Part shown: positions 49,201 to 56,822 of the stretch, in pieces
Layout of the letters: the number at the start of each line of letters is the position of its first letter
Numbering within the stretch: position 1 is the first letter of the stretch
Position numbers and translations under genes: made by a program
Origin: Comamonadaceae bacterium
GTDB taxonomy: Bacteria > Pseudomonadota > Gammaproteobacteria > Burkholderiales > Burkholderiaceae_C
Length of the DNA: 64,000 nt
Assembly: GCA_947375135.1 (NCBI GenBank)
Contig: CANCER010000009.1
Coordinates: 60,280-124,279, forward strand
Direction of reading: 5' to 3'
Notes under the pieces: generated by a model
The model's database searches: none
Told to the model about the DNA's origin: nothing
What the model saw: only the letters and a program-made list of their open reading frames with translations

Positions 49201-49316
49201 TTTTGGTGACCGGAACTCCCTTGACCTATGTGTCCTGCGGCAATGAAACCAACGGTGTAACCCTGGCTCCCCTGGGTACTATCACGATGTTTTACGCTGT
49301 ACAGGTTCAGCAGTAA
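46293..49316 (+). CDS. Exported DUF11 repeat protein of 1,007 residues (cluster gene 2)
   Basis: The ATG at 46293 follows AAGGA. A signal segment (VKVLLAGAGIAVTAILVPLVVSAVA) precedes Thr/Ser/Val/Pro-rich beta-sandwich repeats. An N-terminal module (NTVIGNQATASYFD, then VSIPHTVTNTGNGSDTF) is shared with the giant protein downstream. Internal DUF11 units include ISYSNVGGSTGSYSVSDTLPTGFTY, and the last reads VVASNKGNAPVNKVTLNDTVPAYTVYN. Calcium-loop-like stretches occur (DTNSDGKPD, DQNKDGVIQGSDP). There is no LPXTG or PEP-CTERM sorting tail, so export beyond the inner membrane is unexplained. Probably a cell-surface or matrix protein (inference). Confidence 0.78.
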   Translation: MKKWNENWALPVKVLLAGAGIAVTAILVPLVVSAVAPPANTVIGNQATASYFDSTNTKQSVQSNQVNTTVAQIGGVTLSNDGTKTAAAGNTVSIPHTVTNTGNGSDTFTITAVDSVGQGTYTNIAIYSDPNGTGIPSGAPLCATPVSGSIPTCTTGFQQVIGGNNGTFPFIATYTIPVSATTPTTPFNTATVTVVPVTSTPSIPYPSGTVSRTDTVNLTTGAAFSSNKAIKAPAVAAPGSTVGGWPTVVTGGIASSSASCQTNWSTGLTSTSTCTYTVFTISYSNVGGSTGSYSVSDTLPTGFTYVTGSAVWSGLGGTALSESGGATGTTPNVINSTYTAATRKFSAVVSNVTPNTSGTISFVVLVNNTALAGSSTTTNTALFSTVDCPSCTPDVPTNSTPFPVTPVYKVIAANAKDVTTTDSPTPPAKSGTDLVEVTSAFLGSKVSFTNWVINKGNVVDTFNVSIDPTGNTFPAGTTFAFFQADGTPLLDTNSDGKPDTGPLAVDGSVAILVVATLPSTGTVPAGAVDALMTATSANSTTPVFDSVWDQVDAIKSAKVDLTNTLAGNLTSVNGGTTTSPCVAGSNCDLGQGPTANPTFTTTTTPGTPAKFPVFITNEVPSTTTTYNLTATVPPGYSYKFVDNTSGTATCASPTITSISVTAGATPGGPTDPLPSNEVPVLACVTPPAGTTPGVVLVSFKATSSTDPSITDTITDAVNVTKPIVPGMELGPLTVNNTTPNGGTTVQPETLTNTGTTACGQGSGFNVSVSIDNPDWQVSVYFDQNKDGVIQGSDPVINTLVSATTANLTTAIAGSLVPLNPAPGNTLGLPLLVKVFSPDGALIGSTATATLTVTDLGTVAGQTCPPTTAKISTTVTNGQLSVMKTQVKSAGTGTAPSLTCDGTVTTGFDVASVTAKPGDCIIYKVVASNKGNAPVNKVTLNDTVPAYTVYNATQPATQCSVTGASGGTPGFLVTGTPLTYVSCGNETNGVTLAPLGTITMFYAVQVQQ

Positions 49317-49329
49317 GGCACGTGCGTGA

Positions 49330-49370
49330 TTCAGCTAGTTAAATCAGATTTTTTGGTTTAATTAGCTGAA
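49330..49370. other. Long hairpin between cluster genes 2 and 3
   Basis: A 16-pair stem (49330-49345 with 49355-49370, two G-T wobbles) around a nine-base loop of mostly T, just after cluster gene 2. No T run follows, so it may adjust the ratio of the two proteins (processing, stability or partial termination). Confidence 0.55.
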
Positions 49371-49522
49371 ACTGATAGAGTGCGCACACACGGAGCTTGG
49401 ATAGCGGGCTTTCGTGTGTGCTACTTGTTTATACCGATCAGCGATTCCGTGCAGCTGATCTCCTCATTAGTTGCGAGAATGTATCCATTCGGTAGACTTT
49501 CATCAGCTGTAGAGAAGTCGAC

Positions 49523-52500
49523 ATGCTGTTCTGCCGTAATTTCGCCGGAGCACTGCCACTCCAATCCGTTGACATCTTGTTTTGCTGGGCACACATGATG
49601 GCCTTTTTTTCTAACAAATTTCTAGCTGGCCAAGCCGTTTACAAGCTTCGCTCATGGGCTTGGAAGATGGCCTTGGTGTTTGTCGGCTGTGTGCTTTCAG
49701 TTCCCCCATCGTTTGCCGTTCCTCCCGCTGCAGGAACGGTTATTACTGCCAAGGCGCTGGCGAATTACACGCTGCCTGGAAATGTCTCGCCAGAGACGAT
49801 CATGTCGAATACCGTCATTGCCGTTATTCAGCCGGTTGAAGCGCTGAAACTGACGTCTGATAATAATTTTCAAAGACCTGCTGCCAGTCCCGTGTCATTT
49901 CCGCATGTGCTTACCAATACCGGCAACGTCACTTCGACCTATTCTTTTGCCGTGGATAGCACGGGTTGCGCAACCCCTAATTTAAATTTTCAGAGTGCGC
50001 CCGTTTTGTATGTCGATGTCAATGGGAATGGCGTCGTGGATGCCGGTGATCGCAAATTGACTGTGGGCAACACGGGCGTGTTAACACTCGTTGCAGGCGA
50101 GTGGGCCAACCTGGTGCTGCAGGCGCAAATACCCCTGGCCCCGAATGGAGGAAAGTCGTGTGCGCGGCTGGTTGCGACGGCCGATGTCAGCGGCAGCAAG
50201 GCGCAGAGTTTGGACACGGTGGTGGTTACGTCCAATGCGTCGCTGGTCTTGAATAAGTCCGTGACGTACAGCGGCTTGGCCATTCCGGGAGTCTCTTTGC
50301 TGAACTACACCATCAATGCCAATAATATTGGCAATAATGCAGCACAGCCTAGCGCCACATTGCCCACTGCAAGCACCATTTTGGTAAATGGGCTTCCCCG
50401 TGCGGTGGTCCTGATCCGCGATCCGGTTCCTACCGGTGCACAGTACGTGGCAGGTTCTTTGCACACCGCAGTGTCCGGTGCGCTCAGGCTATTTCGCCTT
50501 GCCTCTGACGCGCCGTTCAGCTACCACAGCGAACCGGCACCCGTGGGTGGTGTGCCTACCGGACGGGATGACTCCACTGCGGTTGAAGTGGCCATTGGGA
50601 TACCGCAGAGCCTGCCGCCAACGACATCGGTGTCCATGGACTTCCAGGCCAGGTTGCTGAGTAATGCCGGAGCATTGGTCGACAACACGGCGTGGGCCAA
50701 CTTTAACGATGGTGCATCGCCTGCCGAATCAGTTTCCAACACTGTCGGCGTTAAGACAACCAGCGAGGTCATAGGCCTCTCAAAGGCCGCAGGTGTACCG
50801 GCTGCCAATGTGGATGCCAATGGAACTGCCGATGGCACCGCCACCGTACGCTTCCAGTTACAGGTGCGCAACTTTGGATCGGGAACTTTGTACAACGTCG
50901 GTATGAGCGACCCTTTGGAGAACGCGGCCGATGGTTTGGGCCAGTACACCGCAGAGGCCATTCCTGGCACAGGCAAGTACACCGTGGTCGCTAATTCGGT
51001 GCGCTTGGTGTCTCTTGCGGGTGCCGGTACTGCAGCGGTTGCCGCCAGCAACTTTACCGGTCAGTCGGGTCATGCCGAGTTGCTTGGCAGCGGTGCTTTG
51101 ATGCCTCCCGGTGGCGCAATCACTGTTCAATTTGATGTGCGATTCAATCTGACGGGCGTAGCTGCTACGCTGTTTAACAGCGCTACGGCGCATGCAGCGA
51201 CAGCCTCTGACGCCCCGGATTCGGTGAGTGCAAAGTCATCCAACGGAGTGGATCCGGATGCCAACCACGACGGAATACCCGACACAGCGGCGCGCACGCC
51301 GTTCTCAGCGCAATTGCCCGTTCTCAACTTACTCAAGACGGTCTCGCCGACGCGACCGGTTGCTGGTTTGCCCGGCTCCTATGACATGGACATTGCACTG
51401 AAGGTAACCAATGTGAGCTTGGTAGGTGCTCCTAATGTTCGTCTGGCCGATAACCTTTTCTGCGCGTTCGAGATGGACAAAAGCAGTGGCCCGATTGAGA
51501 GCTGGAAAATCACCGTTGCAGCGAAGTCGCAGAATGGTTTGTTGACACCGAGCAGCACCTATACCGGTGGGCACTTCTGTGACCGGATTGCCCAGGCAAA
51601 TCCAGATAACTTGGCAAGTTTCCCGTTCGACTTCGGTCTGACGGTGGTCGATGGTACGCGTGCGCTGGCAAGCGGAGAGTCCGAAACGATCAAGTTCACA
51701 GTACGTGTGAAACTGAAGCCCGCGGCCATCGGCACTTTGGTGACAGTCAACAACCGGGCTTGGGCTGGCGTGGTACGGCCTCTGACGTCGGATGCCACCA
51801 GTTTGCCGGGTTATAACAACGGGCAGGTGGAACTTCTATGGGCTACCAGTTCGACTGCCAATGTGACGATGGTGGATCCCTCTGGTGTGGTTTACAACGC
51901 CGTCACACGCCAACCAGTGGCGAATGCGGTGGTGACACTTACGCGTTTGGCCTGTCCGGGGCTGGGTTCGATTACTGCGGCGCAACTGTTCGGTGATAGC
52001 AGTATTTACACTTTTAATGCGGACGGTAGTGTGGCGCAGACCACTGACGCCAATGGCGCCTATTCGTTCATTTTCAAAGTGCCACCGGTCAATGAACTGT
52101 GTACCTACACACTTAAAGTCACGCCACCGTCGGGTTCAAGTCTGGTATACCCCTCTTCGCTCCTTCCGGCGCACGCGGGTACCTTCGAAAATTGCGGTCC
52201 GGTGTCAGCCATCGCAGCTGCTCCCGCCGCTGGCGATGACGTAACCTATTACAGCCAGGTGAGGGCCGGCCTCAACACGACCACGGGGTTGGCCTGCGAA
52301 GTATTCAACAATAACATCCCGCTGGACCCGTCCGCAACGACTGGTTTGACCTTGCAAAAGACGGCCAATCCAACCACCGTTGAGGTGGGTGACGTGGTGA
52401 GTTTTACCTTAAAGGTTGCCAATCTTACCAACGTGGATTTGCCGCAACTCGCCATCAGGGACCAGTTGCCGGTGGGCTTCCGCTATGTGGTCGGATCGAC

Positions 52501-55500
52501 CCGTATCGGTGGCGTGCGGGTGGTCGATCCCGTCGGCGGTGTTGGCCCCAATCTGGTCTTCAACCTTCCGCTTTCTGCCAGCTCTCCTTTGGCCGCCGGA
52601 CAATCGCAAACGCTGACCTATCAGGTTCGTGTGGGCGCAAGCACCCCCATTGGCGTGGATTCAATCAATCGCGCCTGGGCCAATGCAGGGTCTGATGCCA
52701 GTGCCTTGACAAGCAATGAAGCCGATGCGCGGGTGCGCATTCTCGGTGGCGTGTTTGCAAGCGATGCCTATGCCTTTGGCAAGGTATTTATGGATTGCAA
52801 CAAGAATGGTATTCAGGACGAAGCGGAGTGGGGCATTCCTGGTGTGCGTCTCTTTATGGAGGACGGCACCGGCGTTGTGACCGACATTGAAGGCAAATGG
52901 AGTCTTTATGGCTTGCGTCCGGTGACCCACGCTTTGCGGCTGGACACTTCTACGCTACCCAGCGGTGCGCAGCTTGCGCTGATCGAGCCGCGCCAGTCCA
53001 GGCAAGCCGATAGCGTGTTCATGGATCTCAAGAACGGCGAATGGCATAAGGCCAACTTTGCTGTGCAAAACTGTGAGAACTCTGATCTGATCCGTGCGGT
53101 GCAGGCACGGCGAGATGCCATCATTGCCCAGCCCGCATCGGAGGGGGAAGCGGTTCGGGCCAGCACGCGCCTCACAACGGATGGTAAGGTGGTTATACCT
53201 ACGGACGTCCGCGGTCTGCCCTCGGCGGGGTCTGTCGATGCCAGTGGGAGTATGAAAACCGCAACTGTTGTCAGCAGCCCGCTGATTACATTGCCCGGTG
53301 CGGTTGGTGCATCGGATTTCGCGGCAGTCCCTAACGACAGCTCTGCTGGCTTGCCGTTGCCCTACACCAGCGGTGGAGTGGTGGCCCCGGCGACTGTGGC
53401 TGCACCGGAACAGATTCCTTTGGAAGACACCTTACAAAACCTGGATCGCACGCTCGGCTTTTTGAATCTGAGCGACAAGCAAGTCTTGCTCGGAACTCTC
53501 TTCAATGTTCGTGTCAAAGGCAGTCAGGGTTCACGATTGGTCCTTGCTGTCAACGACCAAATCGTTGACGAAAAGCGGGTGGGCAAGCGTGCCAGTGTGG
53601 AAAACCAGCAGTTGGAAGCTTGGGAGTACATATCAGTGCAGTTCCGCCCCGGGGTCAATGCGCTGAGGGTGCAGGAGGTCGATGCGTTTGGTAATGTGCG
53701 CGCCCGTGCCGAGATTCAGGTCATTGCACCTGGACCTCTGGCGCAGATTGCCATTGAGGTTGCCGCCACTGCCAAGGCAGACGAAAGCAGCAGGTTGCCA
53801 GTGAAAATCCGACTGCTGGATGCACAGGGTATACCCGTTACCGAACGTACCCAGTTAACGCTGGAGTCCATCGCGACGCGATGGAATGTGACCGATTCCA
53901 GTCCCTTGGAGCCGGGCGTGCAGGTCATGGTGGAAGGTGGCAGTGCAGTTTTCGATCTGGTGCCGCCGGCCAATCCTGGCGACGGCAAGATCCGGGTCAG
54001 TGCGGGCACTGTTCAAAGCGAGTCGCGCGTGGTGTTCCTACCGGACCTGCGGCCTTTGACGGGTATTGGTGTGCTCCAGGGCGTCGTCAACATACGCGAC
54101 CTTGGCAGGATGCCTCTGGGCGCGCCACGCGCATCTGATGCCTTTGAGTCTGAGCTGCGCGGATGGGTAGACAAAAACAGCGACACCTTGCTCACGACAC
54201 GCACTGCGTTCTATTTCAAAGGTGCTGTGAAGGGGGAGTACCTGCTGACCGCAGCCTATGACAGCGACAAGAATACGGCTACCACTTTGTTCCGCGATAT
54301 TCAGCCTGACCAGTTCTATCCGGTTTATGGCGACAGCGCAGTCAAAACATTTGATGCGCAGTCCAGCCAACGCTTCTACGTGCGTATTGACAAGAACCGT
54401 TCGTATTTGCTGTTCGGAGACTACAACACTGCGTCCAGCCCCGAAGTGCGCAAGCTGAGCCAAATGGGCCGCACCGCGACAGGATTGCAGCATGTCTACA
54501 ACACGGAGGACGTGCGGGTGACCAGTCACTTCAGCCGTGACTCTCTCAAACAAGTGATTGAGGAATTTCCGGCCAACGGCACATCAGGCCCCTTCACGCT
54601 CAATAGCGCCGGCAGCAGTGACTTGTTTGCCAACAGCGAAACGGTGTTGATCGTCGTGCGCGACCGTAGTCAGCCGAACTCCATACTGAGCACGACCCCG
54701 CTCAACCGCTTTGTTGATTACAGCATCGAGCCGATCAGCAAAAGAATTTTGTTCACCAAGCCGATTTCTTCGTTGGATGCGAACCTTAACCCCCAGTCGA
54801 TTCGCATTACCTACCTGGTTGACACGGGCGGACCGGAGTTTGACATTGCGGGAACAGATATCCAGTTGCGGGTGTCCGATCGGCTGCAGCTCGGGGCGGT
54901 CGCGGAATATGACGCCAGTCCCAACGCAAGCCGCAAATTGCTTGCTGCTACAGCCTTGGCCAAGTTGGACGCTAACACGGTGCTCAGTGCTGAATTGGTT
55001 GGTACGCAAAGTGATCTCAAGGGTTATGGAGAGGGTTTGGGTCTGGAGTTGCGCCATGACGATACTCTGTTGAAGTACAACTTGCATGTGCAAATCTCCG
55101 ACTCTGGTTTTGACAACCCGTCTGCGGCCATTAACTCGGGCCATGCCGAGGCGCGTGGGCATCTGGATTACCAGCTCAGTACCGACACCCACCTCAAAGC
55201 GGATCTGGTTTATACCCAGGACAACAATCTCTCCAATGCCAGCGGCGGCATTTCCAGTGCATCGCAGACCCAGGGTTTGAGCGTTGCCGTACAGACCAAG
55301 ATCAGCCCCAATGTCACCGCGGAGGTGGGTTTGCGCTCAGGTCAAACCGATACCAGCGCAGCTACGACCTTTGACTATGGCAGTGTCTCTGCGGGCGCGC
55401 CGGCGTCCAGCACTTCCAATGTGACCGGGGTTAAAACTGAGACCCTTTCCGTTCGCGGACGCCTGACGGTCAATGTGCCTGACGTTCCGAATACGCAGGT

Positions 55501-56632
55501 TTATGTCGAGGCTGAGCAGGATGTGAATAACTCCCACCTGCAAGTCGCAGCCATCGGCGGTAACTACGCCATCAACGATAAGGCGCGTGTGTATGGGCGA
55601 TACGAATTGATCTCCAGCTTGGGAAGTGAATATGCGCTCACCAACGGTATGCAAAGAAACGTCGGTCTGGTAGGTGTCGAAAGCGCTTACATGAAGGGCG
55701 GTCGTGTGTATGACGAGTACCGCATTGCGGACACCATGGATGGTCGGGCCATGCAATCCGCCTTGGGGATTCGCAACACCTATGAGGTAGACGAGGGTTT
55801 GCGTTTGTCTGGCGGTCTTGAGCAGGTGAGTGCATTGCCTGGCGCCACAGGTACGGCCTCCGGTGCGTCCAGGGCAATTACCGGTGCCTTCGACTGGCTT
55901 GGTACCGGTGAATACAAAAAGCGCTTGCGCGGTAGCGGTTCGGTAGAGTTCCGCGACGGATCGGATGCCACGTCCGGGCTTTTGGCCTTGGGCATTGCCT
56001 ACAAGCTGGATCCCGATTGGAGCATGTTGACCCGCGGCACCATCAATCAGGTAAACAGCCGTACGGATGGCTCGCTGCACTGGTTGGAGCGTGAGCAAAT
56101 CGGTTTTGCCTACCGCCCCGTGGACCAGGATGTGTGGAATACGCTCTTGCGCTACGAACACAAGAGTGAAAGTTGGGGTGGCGTGGCCAGTTCTACCTTT
56201 GCACCGGCAACTACGTTGACGGACATTGTCAGCGCGCATTTGAACTACCAGTCGTCCAGGAGCGACATTCTGAGTGCGCGCGTGGCGGCCAAGCAGAATA
56301 CAACCACTGTTGATGGCGTGCGTAGCAACTATGGCGCGCAATTGCTGTACGGTCGGTGGACCCATGACATCAGCCTGGACTGGGACTTTGGTTTGCAGGC
56401 GGGCCTGATGCTGGGTGATGGAAATATGCAGCAGCAGACGCTGGGAGCTGAAGCGGGCTATCAACTCAGCAAGGGGTTGTGGTTATCCATGGGCTACAAC
56501 TTCCTCGGCTTACATGACCCGGACTTGGTCGGCGCGGACTACACCGATTCGGGTGTCTATGTCCGGCTGCGTTTCAAGTTTGACGAACGGTTGTTCAAAA
56601 GTGAGGCTCCGGCCGCCGCAGATCTTCGATGA
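49523..56632 (+). CDS. Giant exported repeat protein with predicted outer-membrane barrel (cluster gene 3)
   Basis: 2,369 residues. Signal region ending VGCVLSVPPSFAVPP (about residue 66). Residues about 70-1070: DUF11-type modules, the first resembling that of the upstream gene (VSFPHVLTNTGNVTSTYSF); a calcium-type loop DVNGNGVVDAGD at about 163. Residues about 1078-1142: SdrD B-like domain (VFMDCNKNGIQDEAEWGIPGVRLF). Residues about 1300-1510: Ig-like domains. Residues about 1512-2369: alternating aromatic strands (FYFKGAVKGEYLLTAAYDSD, RFYVRIDKNRSYLLFGDYN) to a final VYVRLRFKFDERLF, resembling an outer-membrane beta-barrel. The ATG at 49523 has GAGAAG upstream; 49592/49595 would give a more compact signal peptide. 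The stop overlaps the mini-ORF (ATGA). Confidence 0.8.
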   Translation: MLFCRNFAGALPLQSVDILFCWAHMMAFFSNKFLAGQAVYKLRSWAWKMALVFVGCVLSVPPSFAVPPAAGTVITAKALANYTLPGNVSPETIMSNTVIAVIQPVEALKLTSDNNFQRPAASPVSFPHVLTNTGNVTSTYSFAVDSTGCATPNLNFQSAPVLYVDVNGNGVVDAGDRKLTVGNTGVLTLVAGEWANLVLQAQIPLAPNGGKSCARLVATADVSGSKAQSLDTVVVTSNASLVLNKSVTYSGLAIPGVSLLNYTINANNIGNNAAQPSATLPTASTILVNGLPRAVVLIRDPVPTGAQYVAGSLHTAVSGALRLFRLASDAPFSYHSEPAPVGGVPTGRDDSTAVEVAIGIPQSLPPTTSVSMDFQARLLSNAGALVDNTAWANFNDGASPAESVSNTVGVKTTSEVIGLSKAAGVPAANVDANGTADGTATVRFQLQVRNFGSGTLYNVGMSDPLENAADGLGQYTAEAIPGTGKYTVVANSVRLVSLAGAGTAAVAASNFTGQSGHAELLGSGALMPPGGAITVQFDVRFNLTGVAATLFNSATAHAATASDAPDSVSAKSSNGVDPDANHDGIPDTAARTPFSAQLPVLNLLKTVSPTRPVAGLPGSYDMDIALKVTNVSLVGAPNVRLADNLFCAFEMDKSSGPIESWKITVAAKSQNGLLTPSSTYTGGHFCDRIAQANPDNLASFPFDFGLTVVDGTRALASGESETIKFTVRVKLKPAAIGTLVTVNNRAWAGVVRPLTSDATSLPGYNNGQVELLWATSSTANVTMVDPSGVVYNAVTRQPVANAVVTLTRLACPGLGSITAAQLFGDSSIYTFNADGSVAQTTDANGAYSFIFKVPPVNELCTYTLKVTPPSGSSLVYPSSLLPAHAGTFENCGPVSAIAAAPAAGDDVTYYSQVRAGLNTTTGLACEVFNNNIPLDPSATTGLTLQKTANPTTVEVGDVVSFTLKVANLTNVDLPQLAIRDQLPVGFRYVVGSTRIGGVRVVDPVGGVGPNLVFNLPLSASSPLAAGQSQTLTYQVRVGASTPIGVDSINRAWANAGSDASALTSNEADARVRILGGVFASDAYAFGKVFMDCNKNGIQDEAEWGIPGVRLFMEDGTGVVTDIEGKWSLYGLRPVTHALRLDTSTLPSGAQLALIEPRQSRQADSVFMDLKNGEWHKANFAVQNCENSDLIRAVQARRDAIIAQPASEGEAVRASTRLTTDGKVVIPTDVRGLPSAGSVDASGSMKTATVVSSPLITLPGAVGASDFAAVPNDSSAGLPLPYTSGGVVAPATVAAPEQIPLEDTLQNLDRTLGFLNLSDKQVLLGTLFNVRVKGSQGSRLVLAVNDQIVDEKRVGKRASVENQQLEAWEYISVQFRPGVNALRVQEVDAFGNVRARAEIQVIAPGPLAQIAIEVAATAKADESSRLPVKIRLLDAQGIPVTERTQLTLESIATRWNVTDSSPLEPGVQVMVEGGSAVFDLVPPANPGDGKIRVSAGTVQSESRVVFLPDLRPLTGIGVLQGVVNIRDLGRMPLGAPRASDAFESELRGWVDKNSDTLLTTRTAFYFKGAVKGEYLLTAAYDSDKNTATTLFRDIQPDQFYPVYGDSAVKTFDAQSSQRFYVRIDKNRSYLLFGDYNTASSPEVRKLSQMGRTATGLQHVYNTEDVRVTSHFSRDSLKQVIEEFPANGTSGPFTLNSAGSSDLFANSETVLIVVRDRSQPNSILSTTPLNRFVDYSIEPISKRILFTKPISSLDANLNPQSIRITYLVDTGGPEFDIAGTDIQLRVSDRLQLGAVAEYDASPNASRKLLAATALAKLDANTVLSAELVGTQSDLKGYGEGLGLELRHDDTLLKYNLHVQISDSGFDNPSAAINSGHAEARGHLDYQLSTDTHLKADLVYTQDNNLSNASGGISSASQTQGLSVAVQTKISPNVTAEVGLRSGQTDTSAATTFDYGSVSAGAPASSTSNVTGVKTETLSVRGRLTVNVPDVPNTQVYVEAEQDVNNSHLQVAAIGGNYAINDKARVYGRYELISSLGSEYALTNGMQRNVGLVGVESAYMKGGRVYDEYRIADTMDGRAMQSALGIRNTYEVDEGLRLSGGLEQVSALPGATGTASGASRAITGAFDWLGTGEYKKRLRGSGSVEFRDGSDATSGLLALGIAYKLDPDWSMLTRGTINQVNSRTDGSLHWLEREQIGFAYRPVDQDVWNTLLRYEHKSESWGGVASSTFAPATTLTDIVSAHLNYQSSRSDILSARVAAKQNTTTVDGVRSNYGAQLLYGRWTHDISLDWDFGLQAGLMLGDGNMQQQTLGAEAGYQLSKGLWLSMGYNFLGLHDPDLVGADYTDSGVYVRLRFKFDERLFKSEAPAAADLR

Positions 56633-56796
56633 AACTCCGCTCCTTTTTACCTCTTTTGTGGCGCAGACCCGCTCCCGGTACCTGTCAGAAAGGGCTGTGG
56701 AACGACCACGCTCACCTGCTGTTACCTGTCCATACGATCTATATAGTGACCCATGCAGCCCTGCAGCTTGCGGTGACCGGGTCGCGTCTGCAGTAG
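56629..56796 (+). CDS. Mini-ORF, probable deletion remnant of a cluster gene
   Basis: A 55-codon frame whose ATG overlaps the TGA of the giant gene by four bases. The start MKLRSFLPLLWRRPAPG could be a shortened signal peptide. The end (IYIVTHAALQLAVTGSRLQ, stop) closely matches the C terminus of cluster gene 5 (IYVVANAALQCAVIGSRQQ, stop); 12 of these 19 positions agree. The simplest reading is a gene that lost its middle, leaving start and end fused. Whether it is translated as a microprotein is unknown. Confidence 0.55.
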   Translation: MKLRSFLPLLWRRPAPGTCQKGLWNDHAHLLLPVHTIYIVTHAALQLAVTGSRLQ

Positions 56797-56822
56797 CAAC
56801 CGGCTATTGAGCGGACTCTCAC

